This document shows, piece by piece, positions 9,536-18,383 of a stretch of 64,000 nucleotides of DNA. A program made the position numbers and the translations under genes. Origin of the DNA: Hyphomicrobium_A sp963812795 (GTDB taxonomy: Bacteria > Pseudomonadota > Alphaproteobacteria > Rhizobiales > Hyphomicrobiaceae); assembly GCA_963812795.1 (NCBI GenBank), contig CAWEWG010000007.1:930001-994000 (forward strand), read 5' to 3'. The notes below the pieces were generated by a model that was not told where the DNA came from, made no database searches, and saw only the letters and a program-made list of their open reading frames with translations. The first letter of the stretch is position 1. The number at the start of each line of letters is the position of its first letter.

Positions 9536-9675
9536 GGCTCTTCTCCCCTTTGGGGCAAGAGCACTCGCATCTCCTAGCCGTCCGCGCCCTAATGCGAGCG
9601 GACGATGTTGCATCCTACGCCTGATGGAACGAGATGTCCTAATCGACCAAATGTACGATTTTGCACAATCGTGAC

Positions 9676-9701
9676 GGAACGAATGTACGTTTACGGACGT
9701 T
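9676..9701 (+). promoter_or_regulatory. EcfG-type general stress promoter upstream of the response regulator
   Basis: GGAAC at 9676-9680 and CGTT at 9698-9701 are separated by 17 bp, matching the alphaproteobacterial sigma-EcfG consensus (GGAAC-N16/17-cGTT). The start codon of the receiver-domain gene lies about 90 bp downstream. Confidence 0.6.
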
Positions 9702-9792
9702 TCTGCCTCGTCGCGATCCGTTCTCAAGCAATAAGCCATAAAAAACATCCCGGATCGGCAACCCCTCACATCCTATCATCACGGAGGCGCCC

Positions 9793-10190
9793 ATGGGTGT
9801 CGAGGCCGCCGCACGCATCGTGCTGGTCGTGGAAGACGAAGCACTTGTGCGTGCCGCTATCGCCGACGAATTGCGTAGCTGTGGCTGGCACGTGCTGGAG
9901 GCGGCCAGCGGCGAGCACGCCCTGTTCCTGGTGACAAACAATCACATCGACGTCGTTTTCACGGACATCCAGTTGGCCGGGATACTGAGCGGCTGGGAGG
10001 TGGCGGAGGCACTGCGCGCGACCTCACCCGCAGTGTCAGTCCTCTACACGTCAGGCAATGCCTGCGATCCCGCACGTCAGGTGGCGGGCAGCCTCTTCAT
10101 CGGCAAGCCGTACGAGTCGGCTTCATTATCGAGGCCTGCCACAATCTCTTGAACGACCCAGAAGAGTTTGCGCCAACTACGCTCGCATAA
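9793..10190 (+). CDS. Single-domain response regulator (CheY-like receiver); frameshift near C-terminus
   Basis: A receiver domain with the acidic pair in VVEDEALVR, phospho-acceptor Asp58 (VVFTDIQLAG), the conserved Thr/Ser region (LYTSGNA) and the lysine in GKPYE. As written the frame stops at 10152 after a non-family tail. One missing base near 10117-10120 restores FIIEACHNLLNDPEEF and a stop at 10188-10190, as expected for alpha-5 of a receiver. There is no output domain, so it probably acts through protein-protein contact, as in the stress-response relays of this group. An EcfG-type promoter precedes it. Confidence 0.8.
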
Positions 10191-10356
10191 TAATCAGCAC
10201 CCTTACGACTGCGCGTGCTACACTATGCGCATCACAGTAGTTCTTGCCCAGAGTGGCAAGTCCGCCCCCTCCAGAACGATCATATCGTACTGTGTTTGAG
10301 GGGCGTGACCGAAGGCTCGGCCTTCCGCGTCTACCGCGCGAGAGATTTAGATTTTC

Positions 10357-10797
10357 ATGGACAGTTCTGCTTGGCCAGCGCCGCTCGCTGGTCAGACGAT
10401 CCTCGTCGCCGAGGACGAAGCACTGATCTCTTTCGACATCGAAGCACTGCTGAGCGAAGCAGGTGCGAACGTCGTAACTGTGAAAGATCAGCGTCAGGGG
10501 TTACTGGCCGCCATCGGCGACCGTCTCACCGCAGCAGTGCTTGGTGACAAGCTGGGCGACGACTCTATTGATCCCATCTGCGACTGCCTCGCTCGACGCT
10601 CTATCCCCTTCCTCTTCTTGACCGGAGACAGCGACAAGCACGCTCAAAAGTGGGCGCCAGCTCCGATCCTTTCGAAGCCGTTCGATGGCCGCGTGCTCAT
10701 CGATGATCTGGTGCGCCTCCTCGTCACGGGCGGCGACATGCTTGATCTCGACGACACGACGCGCATCGACCTGCATCATCTTTGGCGCGCAAACTAG
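10357..10797 (+). CDS. Receiver-domain protein lacking the phospho-acceptor aspartate
   Basis: A 146-residue protein with a receiver fold: acidic pocket VAEDEALIS (residues 17-25), strand ending FLFLTGDSD, and lysine in LSKPFDGR. At the acceptor position the usual V-L-D-x-x-L is V-L-G-D-K-L (Gly63, codon GGT, one base from GAT), so the canonical Asp is missing, although Asp64 follows directly. The gene lies between another receiver gene and a histidine kinase on the same strand. It may be a phosphorylation-independent (pseudo-receiver) regulator, or the G may be a sequence error. There is no output domain; the last about 20 residues are a short tail. Confidence 0.75.
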   Translation: MDSSAWPAPLAGQTILVAEDEALISFDIEALLSEAGANVVTVKDQRQGLLAAIGDRLTAAVLGDKLGDDSIDPICDCLARRSIPFLFLTGDSDKHAQKWAPAPILSKPFDGRVLIDDLVRLLVTGGDMLDLDDTTRIDLHHLWRAN

Positions 10798-10798
10798 A

Positions 10799-10954
10799 TT
10801 GCAGAGACAGGAAGGCATCGTCGAAGAGCTGACATGCGGGCAGCATGACCTTCGAAATGCGGACGGGCTGCTTCGCATCATGCGCGAGAGCCTTGAGCTA
10901 CTGCAGCGGCATCGCGGGAGGCTAATGGCTGGCGCTGAGGAGATCAGGCACTGA
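10799..10954 (+). CDS. Short helical protein following the receiver gene
   Basis: A 51-residue frame beginning at a TTG (10799), one base after the stop of the receiver gene, and reading LQRQEGIVEELTCGQHDLRN then ADGLLRIMRESLELLQRHRGRL. Short proteins with this pattern (RQ-x-I-x-E-L ... H-D ... A-x-x-L-L-x-x-x-x-E-x-L) are common in Hyphomicrobiales beside response regulators. Translational coupling to the upstream gene is likely because there is no separate ribosome binding site. The start is uncertain. Confidence 0.45.
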   Translation: MQRQEGIVEELTCGQHDLRNADGLLRIMRESLELLQRHRGRLMAGAEEIRH

Positions 10955-11135
10955 ATGGCGTCTATTGAATTACTAAGCCGCGGACCCCGCCTTGTCGACG
11001 AAGCTAGCGGGGAAAATTATTGCTTTGAAAGCTGCAACCGAGCAGCCGCCGCGCAGAAACGCGGCGTTGCCGATGCCTAGGTAGAGAATTGTCTTATATC
11101 GCACGGTGACCGGCTATCTGCTGTAAGGTGTGGTC

Positions 11136-12191
11136 ATGAACGACAGCAGACCAGCATTCGAAGACGGTCGGGGGCTGGCGCAGGCCATCGTCAACACCGT
11201 GCGCGAGCCGCTGCTGGTGTTGGATAAGGATCTGCGCGTCGTCGCAGCCAGCCGCTCATTTTACGAGACGTTCCAAGCCGATCGCCAAGAGACGCAGGGG
11301 CGACTGCTGTACACGTTGGGCGACGGCCAATGGGATATCCCTGCGCTGCGCACGCTCTTAGAAAAAGTCTTACCCGAGCATTCGGTGATGGACGACTACG
11401 AGGTCGAGCACGAGTTCCCCAAGATCGGCCGGCGCACCATGCTGCTCAACGCGCGCACAGTTATCTCTGAGAACAGCGCAGATGCTGCCCTGCTACTCGC
11501 TATCGAAGACGTCAGCGAGAGGCGCCTGCATGAGCGGGAACTAGAGCATTTGGTGCGCCAGAAGGAGCTGCTGCTCGAGGAGATGCGGCATCGCATCGCC
11601 AACAGCCTGCAGATCATCGCCAGCATTCTTTTATTGAAGGCACGCAGCGTTCAGTCTGATGAGACGCGTGGCCACCTGCAGGACGCCCACAAGCGGGTAT
11701 TGTCGGTCGCCGCCGTGCAACGGCATCTGCAGGCCTCAGGCCACGGTGAAGCGATCGCAGTGGCTCCCTACCTGTCGAAGCTATGTTCTGCGCTGGCGAC
11801 GTCCATGATTGGCGAAGCACGTCCGGTAGCGCTGGAGACCAAGGTCAGCGGTGGAACAATGCTGTCGAGCGAGGCGGTCAGCATCGGCCTCATCGTCATC
11901 GAAAGCGTCATCAACGCCCTGAAGCATGCCTTTCCTCAGAAACAGACGGACGGCCGCATCGTCGTCGCCTATGACACCAGTGGCAACGACTGGGCGCTGT
12001 CGATTGCCGACAACGGCGTGGGTAAGCCCCATGATGGTGCAGTTGATGCCACGTCGGGCTTGGGAACGAGCATCGTGCAGGCGCTAGCCAAGGAGCTCGA
12101 TGCCCGTGTCGACTTCTTCAGCAACAAGCATGGCACCACCGTGTCGATCAAGCACGCAAGCGCGAATTCCATCCCTCGACCCGGGGACTGA
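11136..12191 (+). CDS. Sensor histidine kinase, PAS plus HisKA_2/HATPase_c (soluble)
   Basis: About 351 residues, no membrane segment. An N-terminal PAS-like domain (residues 8-130, LAQAIVNTVREPLLVLDKDL) is followed by the HisKA_2 dimerisation/phosphotransfer box EMRHRIANSLQIIAS with the phospho-accepting His, and then an ATPase domain with N-box VIESVINALKHAF and G-boxes ADNGVG and TSGLGTSIV. This kinase type in alphaproteobacteria often feeds CheY-like or PhyR-type regulators; the receivers at 9793 and 10357 are candidate partners. ATG 11136 is preferred to the GTG two codons upstream because an AAGG lies just before it. Confidence 0.85.
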   Translation: MNDSRPAFEDGRGLAQAIVNTVREPLLVLDKDLRVVAASRSFYETFQADRQETQGRLLYTLGDGQWDIPALRTLLEKVLPEHSVMDDYEVEHEFPKIGRRTMLLNARTVISENSADAALLLAIEDVSERRLHERELEHLVRQKELLLEEMRHRIANSLQIIASILLLKARSVQSDETRGHLQDAHKRVLSVAAVQRHLQASGHGEAIAVAPYLSKLCSALATSMIGEARPVALETKVSGGTMLSSEAVSIGLIVIESVINALKHAFPQKQTDGRIVVAYDTSGNDWALSIADNGVGKPHDGAVDATSGLGTSIVQALAKELDARVDFFSNKHGTTVSIKHASANSIPRPGD

Positions 12192-12254
12192 ACGCTCGGC
12201 ATATCTCGATTGGCCTATACGTTGCTGCAGTTCAACGAACGTGGGGGCACTGTC

Positions 12255-12719
12255 ATGACGGACGATCGATTGAGATCTTACGGCGTGTTTGTCTTGCGTG
12301 TAGCCCTTGGCGTGATGTTCATTGCGCACAGCATAATTTACATGCTGATGACACTTACGTTGGGTGAGACGGCGAAGTTCTTCGTCTCGATCGGACTGCC
12401 GGCTTGGCTGGCCTATGCGACGTTCTTGGCCGAAGCGGTTGGCGGAATACTGCTCATCCTGGGCATCCAGACGCGTTGGGTGGCGCTGGCGCTCTCGCCG
12501 GTCCTGATCGGCGCGACTTGGGCTCATGTAGGAAATGGCTGGGTCTTCACCGCCCCGAACGGCGGTTGGGAGTATCCCCTCTATCTCTTCGTTCTCTGCA
12601 TCGCGCAGGCCATGCTCGGCGATGGTGCATTTGCGCTCGCGCCGTCGCGCTTGGGCGGCAGCGGCGCAAGGACGCCGACAAGCAAGGCGAGTGATGACAC
12701 TGTGCAGCGGGTCACCTAG
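12255..12719 (+). CDS. DoxX family membrane protein
   Basis: A 154-residue protein with four predicted membrane helices (VFVLRVALGVMFIAHSIIYM, ATFLAEAVGGILLILG, VALALSPVLIGATWAHV, LYLFVLCIAQAMLGDGAFAL). The spacing and the R-x-A-L-G start of helix 1 match the DoxX/YphA type. The start ATG 12255 follows a GGGGGC stretch. DoxX proteins are linked to redox and thiol homeostasis in several bacteria; here no partner gene is adjacent, so the exact role is open. Confidence 0.75.
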   Translation: MTDDRLRSYGVFVLRVALGVMFIAHSIIYMLMTLTLGETAKFFVSIGLPAWLAYATFLAEAVGGILLILGIQTRWVALALSPVLIGATWAHVGNGWVFTAPNGGWEYPLYLFVLCIAQAMLGDGAFALAPSRLGGSGARTPTSKASDDTVQRVT

Positions 12720-12793
12720 GACGGCGTCCGACTTGAAACGACCTCGGGCGACATGACTAGCGGGGGCGCAGATTCAAAGGGAAACGAAGAGCC

Positions 12794-13057
12794 ATGATCA
12801 CATTCGCTACGGTGATTGGCCTCGCTGCGGCGGTCTGCACGACCACAGCCAACTTACCGCAGCTCAAGAAGGCGTGGACTACCGGCCAGACCGACGACCT
12901 CTCCCTGAAGACGCTATTGCTGTTCGGCAGCGGCCTAGCGCTATGGGTGGTGTACGGCGTGTTGCAAAAGGACGTCGTTATTATTCTGGCCAACGGCATC
13001 AGCTTGGCACTGGCCGCCGCGATCTTGTCCTTGAAGTTGCTGCAGACTCGCTCCTAA
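12794..13057 (+). CDS. SemiSWEET-type sugar transporter
   Basis: An 87-residue, three-helix membrane protein with the PQ-loop motif in helix 1 (TTANLPQLKKAWTTGQTDDL) and the conserved SLKTL, LWVVYGV and NGISLALAAAIL segments. SemiSWEETs form homodimers that move small sugars down their gradient across the inner membrane. The gene is monocistronic by position (75 bp after DoxX, ribosome binding site GAAGAG weak). Confidence 0.85.
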   Translation: MITFATVIGLAAAVCTTTANLPQLKKAWTTGQTDDLSLKTLLLFGSGLALWVVYGVLQKDVVIILANGISLALAAAILSLKLLQTRS

Positions 13058-13150
13058 GCGCGCCGCCTGGCTCAGATCGCGAAACGTCCTAGTTCTGCAT
13101 GGTGATAAGACATGAAGCCATTCGACCTCTAGCCATGATCGAGGCCCAAC

Positions 13151-14447
13151 GTGGAGAACGACCTTGTCGGCGTCGGTGTTGGTCCGGCCAATCTAAGTCT
13201 GGCCGCTCTCATCACGTCAGCCAGAGAACGTGGCCTCATATCCATAAAATCGACGTTTCTTGAAAGGAACCCAGAGATCTTTTGGCACTCCGGGCAGTTG
13301 TTTCCAGGCACTTTAATGCAAACCGAGTTCTATCGCGATCTTGTTACGCCTATGGATCCGACCAGCAGGTTCTCGTTCCTGAATTATCTAAAATCAAATG
13401 CCCGATTGGATCAATTCCTTTGCTCATCTAGCATCTGGCCGACCCGCCGCGAATTCGAGGACTATTTTAACTGGGTCGCCAAACAAATATCGGACATCAT
13501 CTTCGCGACCACCGTTCAGTCTGTTGAATATGATCCGGAAACGAATTTATTTATCGTGGAGGCTGAACAAGGGTCCGGGTCCCACTCGCCAACGCAGCAC
13601 AAGTCGAAACATATTGTCTTGGGAAGCGGGTCACAGCCAAACTCCGCGATCGCAGGCAGCGGGATCGGTCGCGTGGTTGATGGCTCCGCACTTCTTAGGT
13701 TCGACTTTCCAAATCCCTCACGGCGCATTCTTGTCATTGGAGGCGGCCAGTCAGCAGCGGAGTGCATGAATTACTTGTTGGACCGCTATGCCAACGTCGA
13801 GATGCTCATAACATGGCTTACGCGCGACACATCGTTCCGCGCGCTGGATAAAGGTAACTTTTCTCGAGAGACATATTCCGCAAGCTACGGCCACACGTTC
13901 GCGCTTCTACCGAGAGCGTTGCGAGAAAAAATCATGCGTGACGACAGAAACGTTGCGAATGGAATAACCCCTGAGATCGCTCGTGGCCCTTTATCAGCGT
14001 TTGTACTGCCTGAAATATCTCAGTTCCCCCGGCGGCCCTTCGGTCCATATGCAGTCAAACACCGAAGTGCTTGAAGTCCGTGACGAAGCAAAAGGCGCTT
14101 TGGTAACTGCGCGGGCGCTAGCAACCGGTCAAACAAGCACGGATGTTTATGATTGCGCTATTTTGTGTACCGGTTTCAACAATAAAACCATATTGGAGTC
14201 GGCTATGATAGGTGCGGAACTGAGGCGCCGCATCAGTAAGAATGAGGCCCCCGATGGTTATGCGATTGCGTGGGATGGTCCGCCCGACCGAATGATATTC
14301 GTCCAATCGCAGAACGGAGACACACATGGGCTAGGTGATGTAAACTTTATAACCGCTCCCGCGAGGAATGCTTCGATTTTGAATTCGATCGCGGGGGAGG
14401 AGATCTATAAGATCGATAACGACGATAGGCTGGTGGCATTGGGATAG
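13151..14447 (+). CDS. L-ornithine/L-lysine N-monooxygenase-like flavoprotein (SidA/IucD/PvdA family); one frameshift
   Basis: From GTG 13151 the protein shows the FAD site VGVGPANLSLAAL, the segment FWHSGQLFPGTLMQTEFYRD that is diagnostic for siderophore amine hydroxylases, and the NADPH site VIGGGQSAAECMNYLL. Near 13980 one extra base shifts the frame. Removing it joins ANGITPEIA to ALYQRLYCLKYLS, and the second frame ends with the family C-terminus (ILCTGFNN ... GLGDVNF). Such enzymes hydroxylate the side-chain amine of ornithine or lysine for hydroxamate siderophores. No siderophore synthetase, acyltransferase or receptor lies nearby. Base composition is visibly AT-richer than neighbours, which suggests transfer. 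Confidence 0.85.
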
Positions 14448-14590
14448 CATGCCGACTGCTCGCGGCGTCGTCGGGCTCGCGGAGGAGCTGACATCCCCTC
14501 GAACGCCTAAACGAGGCAGCTGCGCGACGATCTTGCAGAGACGGCTATGTCGGCTTCAGGTCAAGGCGGACGTCGTACCTGTCGGTAAGA

Positions 14591-14618
14591 ATGTCCGCTT
14601 TGGGTCAGAAGCAGACAT
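14591..14618. repeat. Single copy of the 45-bp-type palindromic repeat
   Basis: One stem-loop copy: ATGTCCGCTT at 14591, loop TGGGTCAG, right arm AAGCAGACAT ending 14618. It lies after the amine N-monooxygenase gene. The rest of 14448-14903 shows no convincing gene. Confidence 0.8.
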
Positions 14619-14903
14619 GAAGGGTGGGAGCAGCAATGTCAGCTAAGGGCCATAAACAGACAATAGCAGAATTTGAAAGCTGAACCGCTGTTTAACCTGC
14701 CAGGGCGTCGCATGGATCTCAACCTCGAAGTTTACGTGGTGCTAGTTTCCAAGCGACGGAAGCGCTCGGCGATCCAATGACTCCCCGTCGACTGTCGAGG
14801 TGCGGTAGCGCACCTAAATAGCCGTTGCTGCGTGCCGGCTTGCCGGTATTGGCAAAAGCAGCGCATGTGCATCATCCCGCGCGCCTCGGCATAGGTCTCA
14901 CCC

Positions 14904-15928
14904 ATGAAGAAGATCGGCTTCCTCTCGTTCGGACACTGGACACCGTCGCCGCAATTCGCAAACCCGCTCGGCTGCGGACGCGCTCCTGCAATCCATCGAT
15001 CTGGCCGTCGCAGCAGAAGAGCTGGGCGCCGACGGCGCCTATTTCCGGGTCCATCATTTCGCCCGCCAGCTCGCCTCGCCCTTCCCGCTGCTCGCTGCCA
15101 TCGGCGCGAAGACTAGCCGCATCGAGATCGGCACCGCGGTCATCGACATGCGCTACGAGAATCCGCTCTACATGGTCGAAGACGCGGGCGCGGCCGATCT
15201 TATCGCCGGCGGGCGTCTGCAATTGGGAATCAGCCGAGGCTCGCCCGAGCAGGTGATCGATGGCTGGCGCTATTTCGGCTATAGCCCGGCTGAAGGTCAG
15301 AGCGACGCCGACATGGGTCGGCGTCACGCGGAGGCGTTCCTCGATGCGCTGCGCGGCGAAGGCTTCGCCAAGCCGAACCCGCGTCCGATGTTCCCCAATC
15401 CGCCGGGCCTTCTGCGTCTCGAGCCAATTCGGAAGGGTTGCGCGACCGGATTTGGTGGGGCGCCGGCTCCAACGCCACGGCCGATCTGGGCGGCGAAGCT
15501 TGGCATGAACCTGCAAAGCTCCACGCTCAAGGACGACGAGACAGGAGAGGCATTCCACGTCCAGCAGGCCGCACAGATCCGTGCGTTCCGCACCGCCTGG
15601 AAGGAGGCCGGCCATGCCCGCGAGCCGCGCGTCTCGGTCAGCCGCAGCATCTTCGCGCTGATCGACGATCGCGATCGCGCTTATTTTGGAGGCAGAGGCG
15701 AGGACGCCGATCAGGTCGGCCTCATCGATGAGAAGACCAGGGCAATTTTCGGTCGCAGCTATGCCGCCGAGCCGGACGTCCTCATCGAGCAGCTTAAGAA
15801 GGATGAGGCGCATCGCGGAGGCCGACACGCTGCTGCTGACCGTCCCGAACCAACTTGGCGTAGCCTACAATGCACATGTCATCGAAGCGATCCTCAAGCA
15901 CGTCGCGCCGGCCATGGGTTGGCGTTGA
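14904..15928 (+). pseudogene. LLM-class flavin-dependent (luciferase-like) oxidoreductase, broken by about four indels
   Basis: The start MKKIGFLSFGHWTPSP and the later pieces (AVAAEELGADGAYFRVHHFA, ENPLYMVEDAG, ADLIAGGRLQLGISRGSPEQ, AEADTLLLTVPNQLGVAYNA) are those of an LLM-class oxidoreductase of about 340 residues that uses reduced flavin. The order is complete but spread over all three frames. Shifts lie near 14955 (extra T), 15432 (missing G), 15485 (extra T) and 15808. Every segment is well preserved, so this may be a gene damaged only by sequence errors, yet it has the highest indel density outside lon. Substrate unknown. Confidence 0.75.
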
Positions 15929-16049
15929 ATGCGTTCCGCTGCCTTAAGCTAGTCAGTAACGCGCTGAGCGTACCTCAGCGGTGAACGGATTGCCGTAGAT
16001 GGTGCTGCGATCGACCTTGCCGGATTTTTCCGACGTTCGTCGCGGTGAA

Positions 16050-16877
16050 TCAGAACGCGAGCCTCAACTGTTCGCCGATGTACGAGACCCGGTTCTGACA
16101 TCCCAACCATGGGGAGCGCTCATGTTGCTGCGCTAGAGTCAGGCGGGACGCGATCCGACAGTCAGTGCTGAACAGTTCGCGAACAAGGTCCGGGCAGTTG
16201 CACTCCTGGCTGCGATGCAGCAGTACGATGTGGTCCGGCAATTCACGCGAGCGGTCGAGGAGTTTGCGAATCGCGGCTAGCGCCTGAAGGTTGGAAAGGT
16301 GCCCACGACCGCCAGTAATGCGGCGCTGAACATATCGGGGCCGACCGCTCGCGACTTGCATCTGGGGGTCGTAATTGCTCTCAAGCGCGATGCAGTCGAG
16401 CTTGTGGAAGCGCTGAAATAAGTACGAGGGGACATGTCCGAGGTCGGTCGCATAACCGATGCGATAGCCAAAACCTTCGACCACAAAGCCGTGAGAGCCA
16501 AGTCGGTCATGGGCAAATCGCACTGGATCGCATGTGATGCCGTTGATCGGAGAGAATGAGCCTGCATCAAACGGTCGTATCAGGTGCACGAGGCCGGGAC
16601 AGTAGTGAACAAGGGCATCTACTTTATTGGCATGACAATAGATCGGCGTATGCAGACGGCACAACGTCGGCGCCCATCGGGGCAAAAAGTGGTCACCATC
16701 GAGATGAGTGAGGCAGAGGGCCGCGATGTCCTCTATATGGACGCCGGTTCCATCGAGACGGTTGGCGAGCGTGCGAGGACCGATGCCAGCATCAATGAGC
16801 AAGACGCCCGCGGGGGAGCGAACGATCGCAGCATTACCAGCCGAGCCGCTGGCAAGGATACAAAGTTCGATTGACAT
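16050..16877 (-). CDS. MBL-fold metallo-hydrolase (YycJ/WalJ-like)
   Basis: A 275-residue protein that begins MSIELCILASGSAGNAAIVR, close to the L-x-S-G-S-x-G-N start of the WalJ/YycJ group. The metal motif is THLDGDHF: His-x-Asp-x-Asp-His, with Asp where most members have the second His. Further ligand candidates are H in LLHRSQECN and D in YATDLGHV. The family includes nucleases and other phosphodiesterases; the substrate here is unknown. The start ATG 16877 is chosen because the preceding codons fall in the repeat array. It is monocistronic. Confidence 0.75.
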   Translation of the reverse strand: MSIELCILASGSAGNAAIVRSPAGVLLIDAGIGPRTLANRLDGTGVHIEDIAALCLTHLDGDHFLPRWAPTLCRLHTPIYCHANKVDALVHYCPGLVHLIRPFDAGSFSPINGITCDPVRFAHDRLGSHGFVVEGFGYRIGYATDLGHVPSYLFQRFHKLDCIALESNYDPQMQVASGRPRYVQRRITGGRGHLSNLQALAAIRKLLDRSRELPDHIVLLHRSQECNCPDLVRELFSTDCRIASRLTLAQQHERSPWLGCQNRVSYIGEQLRLAF

Positions 16878-16947
16878 GCCTTGCTGTCTTATTGAGGGCC
16901 TGATTGGTTTAACGTCACTACGGTGGGCTAGGCGAGTGGTCAACCAA

Positions 16948-17060
16948 TGTCCGCTTTGGGTCACAAGCAGACATCGTGGCTAGCGGTGCTCGACGTCAGC
17001 TTTGGGCCAGAAGCGGACATTCAGCGTCTCGCTACGAATGTCTCCTTTCGCCTTTGGTAC
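16948..17060. repeat. 45-bp palindromic tandem repeat array B (about 3 units)
   Basis: Units start at 16949, 16995 and 17040 (spacing 46 and 45 bp). The first two carry the full inverted repeat; the third is truncated after GTCTCCTTTCG. The remaining 17061-17333 shows no supported gene. Confidence 0.8.
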
Positions 17061-17333
17061 ATCCGCCGCATGCTCTAAGTCGTGGTGCGTTTCCCAGTTG
17101 GTCTCGTGCCGCTTCGCTGGAATCCTATCGCTCTGAACCGGGCGATTTAGTCGATAAGGGCCGATCCGCTTTCCCGAACCAAACGCGGGCCGGCCCGTGT
17201 TGCGGCCAGTCCGCAGGCTGGCCAACAGCGGGCGGCGACGCTGTTGCGACACAATTCGACCCCGGACTTGGTTCTAGCTGGAGAGCGAGGGATCAGTTGC
17301 GCACAAACAGCGGGGCGTCACGGGGGTTACGCC

Positions 17334-17570
17334 ATGTTGTCGTCCAGTCAGCCGCACGACGCTGAGAACACAAGTTCGCTAGAATCCTTCACGTGGAATG
17401 AGGATGCGTCCGTTACAGAGCGACGGCGTCGACGCGCGCGAAACTCTCGTACAGTCGCCTGGGTAAGCATGGTTTCTGCGGTCGCTTTGGTTGTCGTCCT
17501 CTACCAAGCACGCATCGTGGCATTCGGCCCCAGTGCTAGTGCGGCCTACGTGCAAGACGGACAGCGTTAG
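17334..17570 (+). CDS. Small single-pass membrane protein, hypothetical
   Basis: A 78-residue frame from ATG 17334 (GGGGG stretch just upstream). It has a charged N-terminal half (DASVTERRRRRARN) and one membrane helix, TVAWVSMVSAVALVVVLYQA. The arginine cluster before the helix predicts an N-in topology. No family is recognised. Longer frames upstream are not supported. Confidence 0.45.
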   Translation: MLSSSQPHDAENTSSLESFTWNEDASVTERRRRRARNSRTVAWVSMVSAVALVVVLYQARIVAFGPSASAAYVQDGQR

Positions 17571-17655
17571 TAGCGGCGCTTATCGCGCCGCGGCCTGTCG
17601 GGACTTCGGGCGGCGGCTCCGTGCCCGCCGCGGCTGAAAATCGCGCGAGAGCAAC

Positions 17656-17901
17656 ATGAGTGGTCCTGTCACGCTTGGCGATCTCATCGAGGCGAAGAAG
17701 CTTCTCTGGGTCTACTGCTGTGACTGCGGCCATGAGCGCCACGTGGACCCGGCGGCGCTGCCGCTGTCGTGGGACACCCCCGTTCCCTTCATCTCAACGC
17801 ACATGAAGTGCTCGAAGTGCGGCTCGCGTAAGATCAACACCAAGCCCGAGCTGTATGCTGGTGGCGTCGCAGCGATGCGCCGCCGACACAAGTTATCGTA
17901 G
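17656..17901 (+). CDS. Zinc-ribbon protein (copy 1 of 3)
   Basis: An 81-residue protein with two Cys pairs, CCDCGHERHVDP and MKCSKCGSRKINTKPE, spaced about 40 residues and forming a probable zinc ribbon. It ends YAGGVAAMRRRHK. The family is frequent in Hyphomicrobiales and has no known function. It is followed 14 bp later by a small gene with a strong ribosome binding site. Two paralogues lie in this window (18138-18383 and 31600-31830); the third is followed by a small gene too. The N-terminus SGPVTLGDLIEAKKLLWVY aligns with TLAELAASGRHIVVQ and TLSDLTRHDKLVRV of the paralogues. Confidence 0.75.
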   Translation: MSGPVTLGDLIEAKKLLWVYCCDCGHERHVDPAALPLSWDTPVPFISTHMKCSKCGSRKINTKPELYAGGVAAMRRRHKLS

Positions 17902-17915
17902 GAGAGGGACGACCC

Positions 17916-18131
17916 ATGAAACAACGCTACCTCGTGATCGGGCTCACTGACATAGGGGTGGGCATCGCTCTACCACCGCAGCGACGTGATGTGTTCATAA
18001 AGCTGAAACTGCCTGAGGAACTCATCGACTTTGCGCGTGGCCTCGGGTTGACGGCCGCACTTTCACCGGCCGAGGCCCGCGAGTTATCCGAGGCGTTGGC
18101 GCGGAAGGCGGACGAGGCGGAAAGCACATGA
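17916..18131 (+). CDS. Small protein paired with the zinc-ribbon gene, function unknown
   Basis: A 71-residue protein from ATG 17916 with a GGAGAGGG ribosome binding site. It has a beta-type first half (QRYLVIGLTDIG ... VFIKLKLPEELIDFARGLG) and a helical C-terminal half (SPAEARELSEALARKADEAE). It is encoded directly after the zinc-ribbon gene and is probably co-translated with it. No family recognised. Confidence 0.6.
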   Translation: MKQRYLVIGLTDIGVGIALPPQRRDVFIKLKLPEELIDFARGLGLTAALSPAEARELSEALARKADEAEST

Positions 18132-18137
18132 GGCCGG

Positions 18138-18383
18138 CTACCGCACGCGCCCCTTGCGCGCGTCCCGGTTGCTCTCTGGGTACGCAAGGACCTCTTTGGA
18201 ACCGCACTCGCAGCATTTCAGCAGCGCGCCGACCATGTTGACGGGCGTGTCCAACGGGAGATCAAGATCGCTACACCGCGACAGGCGACGGTTGGCACAA
18301 CGACCGCACTGCACGACGATGTGTCGACCGGAGGCCGCGAGTTCAGCAAGGGTAATACCTTCGTGTCTTGGTTGAGCTGCCAT
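18138..18383 (-). CDS. Zinc-ribbon protein (copy 2 of 3)
   Basis: An 81-residue protein from ATG 18383 that has CGRCANRR and CCECGSKEVLAYPE as the two Cys pairs and TLAELAASGRHIVVQ as the shared N-terminal motif. It converges with the copy-1 pair on the plus strand (6 bp between stops). Similarity to copy 1 is clear in order and spacing but low in identity, so these are old paralogues and not a recent duplication. Confidence 0.7.
   Translation of the reverse strand: MAAQPRHEGITLAELAASGRHIVVQCGRCANRRLSRCSDLDLPLDTPVNMVGALLKCCECGSKEVLAYPESNRDARKGRVR

Noticed and set aside
14449..14646. 65-residue plus-strand frame after the monooxygenase gene
   Set aside because: Its C-terminal half is translation of the palindromic repeat (NVRFGSEADM); similar frames arise at each array and are spurious.
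15148..15984. 278-residue frame that looks like a full gene inside the LLM oxidoreductase
   Set aside because: It is the middle frame of the broken oxidoreductase; its start and end do not match the family, which continues in other frames.
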